This document shows positions 6,506 through 7,645 of a stretch of DNA of 7,645 nucleotides, piece by piece. The stretch covers positions 1-7,645 of the forward strand of contig JAJYCH010000207.1 in NCBI GenBank assembly GCA_021778575.1, written 5' to 3'. The notes under the pieces are model-generated. The model did not search any database. It was not told where the DNA came from and saw only the letters and a program-made list of their open reading frames with translations. Each line of letters begins with the position of its first letter. Positions within the stretch are counted from its first letter, which is position 1. Source of the stretch: Planctomycetota bacterium. GTDB taxonomy: Bacteria; Planctomycetota; Planctomycetia; Isosphaerales; Isosphaeraceae. Made by a program: the position numbers and the translations under genes.

Positions 6506-7645
6506 ATGGACGCCAAGCCCAAGTCCAACAGGTTGAAGAGGATCGAGGCGAAGCGAAAGCTCGAACTGAAGGCGGAGCGGCGGGGACTCATCGACCCCAA
6601 GGTCGCCGCCGCCGCCAAGGTCGTGCGGGCGGAGCATGCGCTCAAGGAGTCGAAGTCGGTTCGGACTGACCCCGAGCGGCTCCTCCAGTCCATCCTGGAT
6701 GGAGTGGAGGTCCGCGTCCCGCTGAACTCGGACCTGCACGTCATCGTCAAGCTCTTCGAGCGGGTCGACCCCGACAAGCCCGTCGCCTATCCGCTCCGAC
6801 CGGACCTGACCGCGTTCCGTCGCCTGGTGCTCGTCTGCCTGGAGGAGACGGACCTGCTCCAAGGGCGAGGGGCTCCGCAGTTCGCCCGAGCTTTGCTCGC
6901 CTTGTCCGCTCACGCCGGGCGCTGGGTCCGACAGCCGGAGGGCTGGGAACCCCGGAGCCATAACGCCTACCGGCAGTTCCACTCGCTGGTGCGGCATCTA
7001 ACCGCCCGCTACGACGTACCGACCTTCATGAACACTGCCTGGCTGGAGGGGCTGACGCCGAAGGGCGTCGTCCACCAGCGGTGGTTCCTCCACGTCGCGC
7101 AGGGGCAGAACATCAGGACGGTGGACGGACTTCCTGTCCCTTTGACCAAGAAGCAGGCGCACCTTTACTTGCAGGCACCGGACGACTTCGACGTGCTGTC
7201 CGCCTTCCGCTGGGCTCAGATCCTCGACCTCGGCGGCGACGAGCGGCTGGTCCGGTCGCTCCTCGCGACCCGGATCGGCACGGAGTTCGGGCACGACGAG
7301 TTCTGGGTGACGGTGTTCCGCTGGCTGGTCGCCCAGCCGATGCTCGACGCGGTCCACCACGGTCCCCTGATCGACTACCTCAACGACCGCAGGTTCGTCG
7401 CCTCGGTGCCGAACCCGGACGCCGCCTCGCCCGGTCAACCACTGCTGGTGCCCCCGCAGCCGAACCTCACGATGAAGGGGCGTGATCCCGAGGAACTCCT
7501 CCGTTCCGTCGCGAGGTGGCACCGGCTTCTGAATCGCCAGAAGGCGGGAAAGGTCACCTTCTGGGAGCCGAGCGGCATCCCGCCGTTCCGCCAGGAGGAG
7601 GGTTTGGTCGAGAATCGGAAGGTCTACACGATCACCGAGCTATTG
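6506..7645 (+). CDS. large PcfJ-like hypothetical protein, N-terminal 380 residues (runs off the window)
   Basis: A frame open from the ATG at 6506 to the last base, 380 codons with no stop. Codon third positions are strongly G or C, which supports real coding over the minus-strand frames that shadow it. The N-terminal ~45 residues are very basic (KSNRLKRIEAKRK), then a helical region rich in Leu, Arg and Trp with no membrane segment or signal peptide. Towards the edge, FWEPSGIPPF (352-361) and VYTITELL (373-380) resemble the entry to the conserved C-terminal domain of planctomycete PcfJ-like proteins. That domain would lie outside the window, so the assignment is tentative. PcfJ was named from a conjugative plasmid and its role is unclear. 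No good ribosome binding site is seen before the ATG, and an in-frame stop at 6455-6457 bounds it upstream. It follows the terminator, so it should have its own promoter. Confidence 0.75.
   Translation, partial: MDAKPKSNRLKRIEAKRKLELKAERRGLIDPKVAAAAKVVRAEHALKESKSVRTDPERLLQSILDGVEVRVPLNSDLHVIVKLFERVDPDKPVAYPLRPDLTAFRRLVLVCLEETDLLQGRGAPQFARALLALSAHAGRWVRQPEGWEPRSHNAYRQFHSLVRHLTARYDVPTFMNTAWLEGLTPKGVVHQRWFLHVAQGQNIRTVDGLPVPLTKKQAHLYLQAPDDFDVLSAFRWAQILDLGGDERLVRSLLATRIGTEFGHDEFWVTVFRWLVAQPMLDAVHHGPLIDYLNDRRFVASVPNPDAASPGQPLLVPPQPNLTMKGRDPEELLRSVARWHRLLNRQKAGKVTFWEPSGIPPFRQEEGLVENRKVYTITELL

Noticed and set aside
6414..6536. A 40-codon plus-strand frame just before and overlapping the gene at 6506
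   Set aside because: It has no convincing ribosome binding site and a low-complexity Thr/Pro/Ser end. A leader peptide is possible, but nothing positive supports it.
6410..7522. Minus-strand frames of 195 and 174 codons opposite the gene at 6506
   Set aside because: They are antisense shadows caused by high third-position G+C. The plus-strand frame is longer, unbroken to the edge and has plausible protein composition.

Overview
The window looks like accessory DNA from a high-G+C bacterium, most likely a planctomycete. That is an inference from the protein types: two tyrosine recombinases of styles common in that phylum, a DUF3102-like/methyltransferase pair, and the N-terminal part of what resembles a large planctomycete PcfJ-like protein. 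No marker gene fixes the taxonomy.

Left part (1-3124). Two different tyrosine recombinase genes point away from each other, one leftward (345-1523) and one rightward (1799-3124). The 275 bp between them holds a 47-nt piece of a tRNA-Pro(CGG) gene, from the anticodon stem to the 3' end, with no 5' half. That is the classic look of an attachment site left by integration into a tRNA gene. The same gap carries a perfect 16-bp palindrome, a 17-bp palindrome and three copies of TTATCACAAAA, which are candidate operators or recombinase arm sites. Both recombinases depart from the consensus active site. The rightward one also lacks the first catalytic arginine.

Middle (3125-4754). A leftward gene (3689-4594) encodes a 301-residue protein with a C-terminal XRE-type helix-turn-helix. 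Downstream of it lies a broken second copy of its last ~83 codons (3251-3503), with a nonsense codon and a +1 frameshift. Upstream, GCAA/TTGC half-sites crowd the divergent control region, suggesting autoregulation and perhaps control of the rightward operon.

Right part (4755-7645). A rightward operon encodes a DUF3102-like protein and, overlapping it by 17 bp, a beta-class DNA methyltransferase with an SPPY motif. No restriction gene is beside it, so it appears to be an orphan enzyme. A strong intrinsic terminator (6284-6315) closes the operon. A G+C-rich reading frame then starts at 6506 and runs off the right edge.

Taken together, the simplest reading is an integrative element, or the junction of two elements in tandem at a tRNA-Pro gene, carrying a regulator and a phage-like DNA-modification operon. 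Which recombinase owns the attachment site, and where the other ends lie, cannot be decided inside this window.
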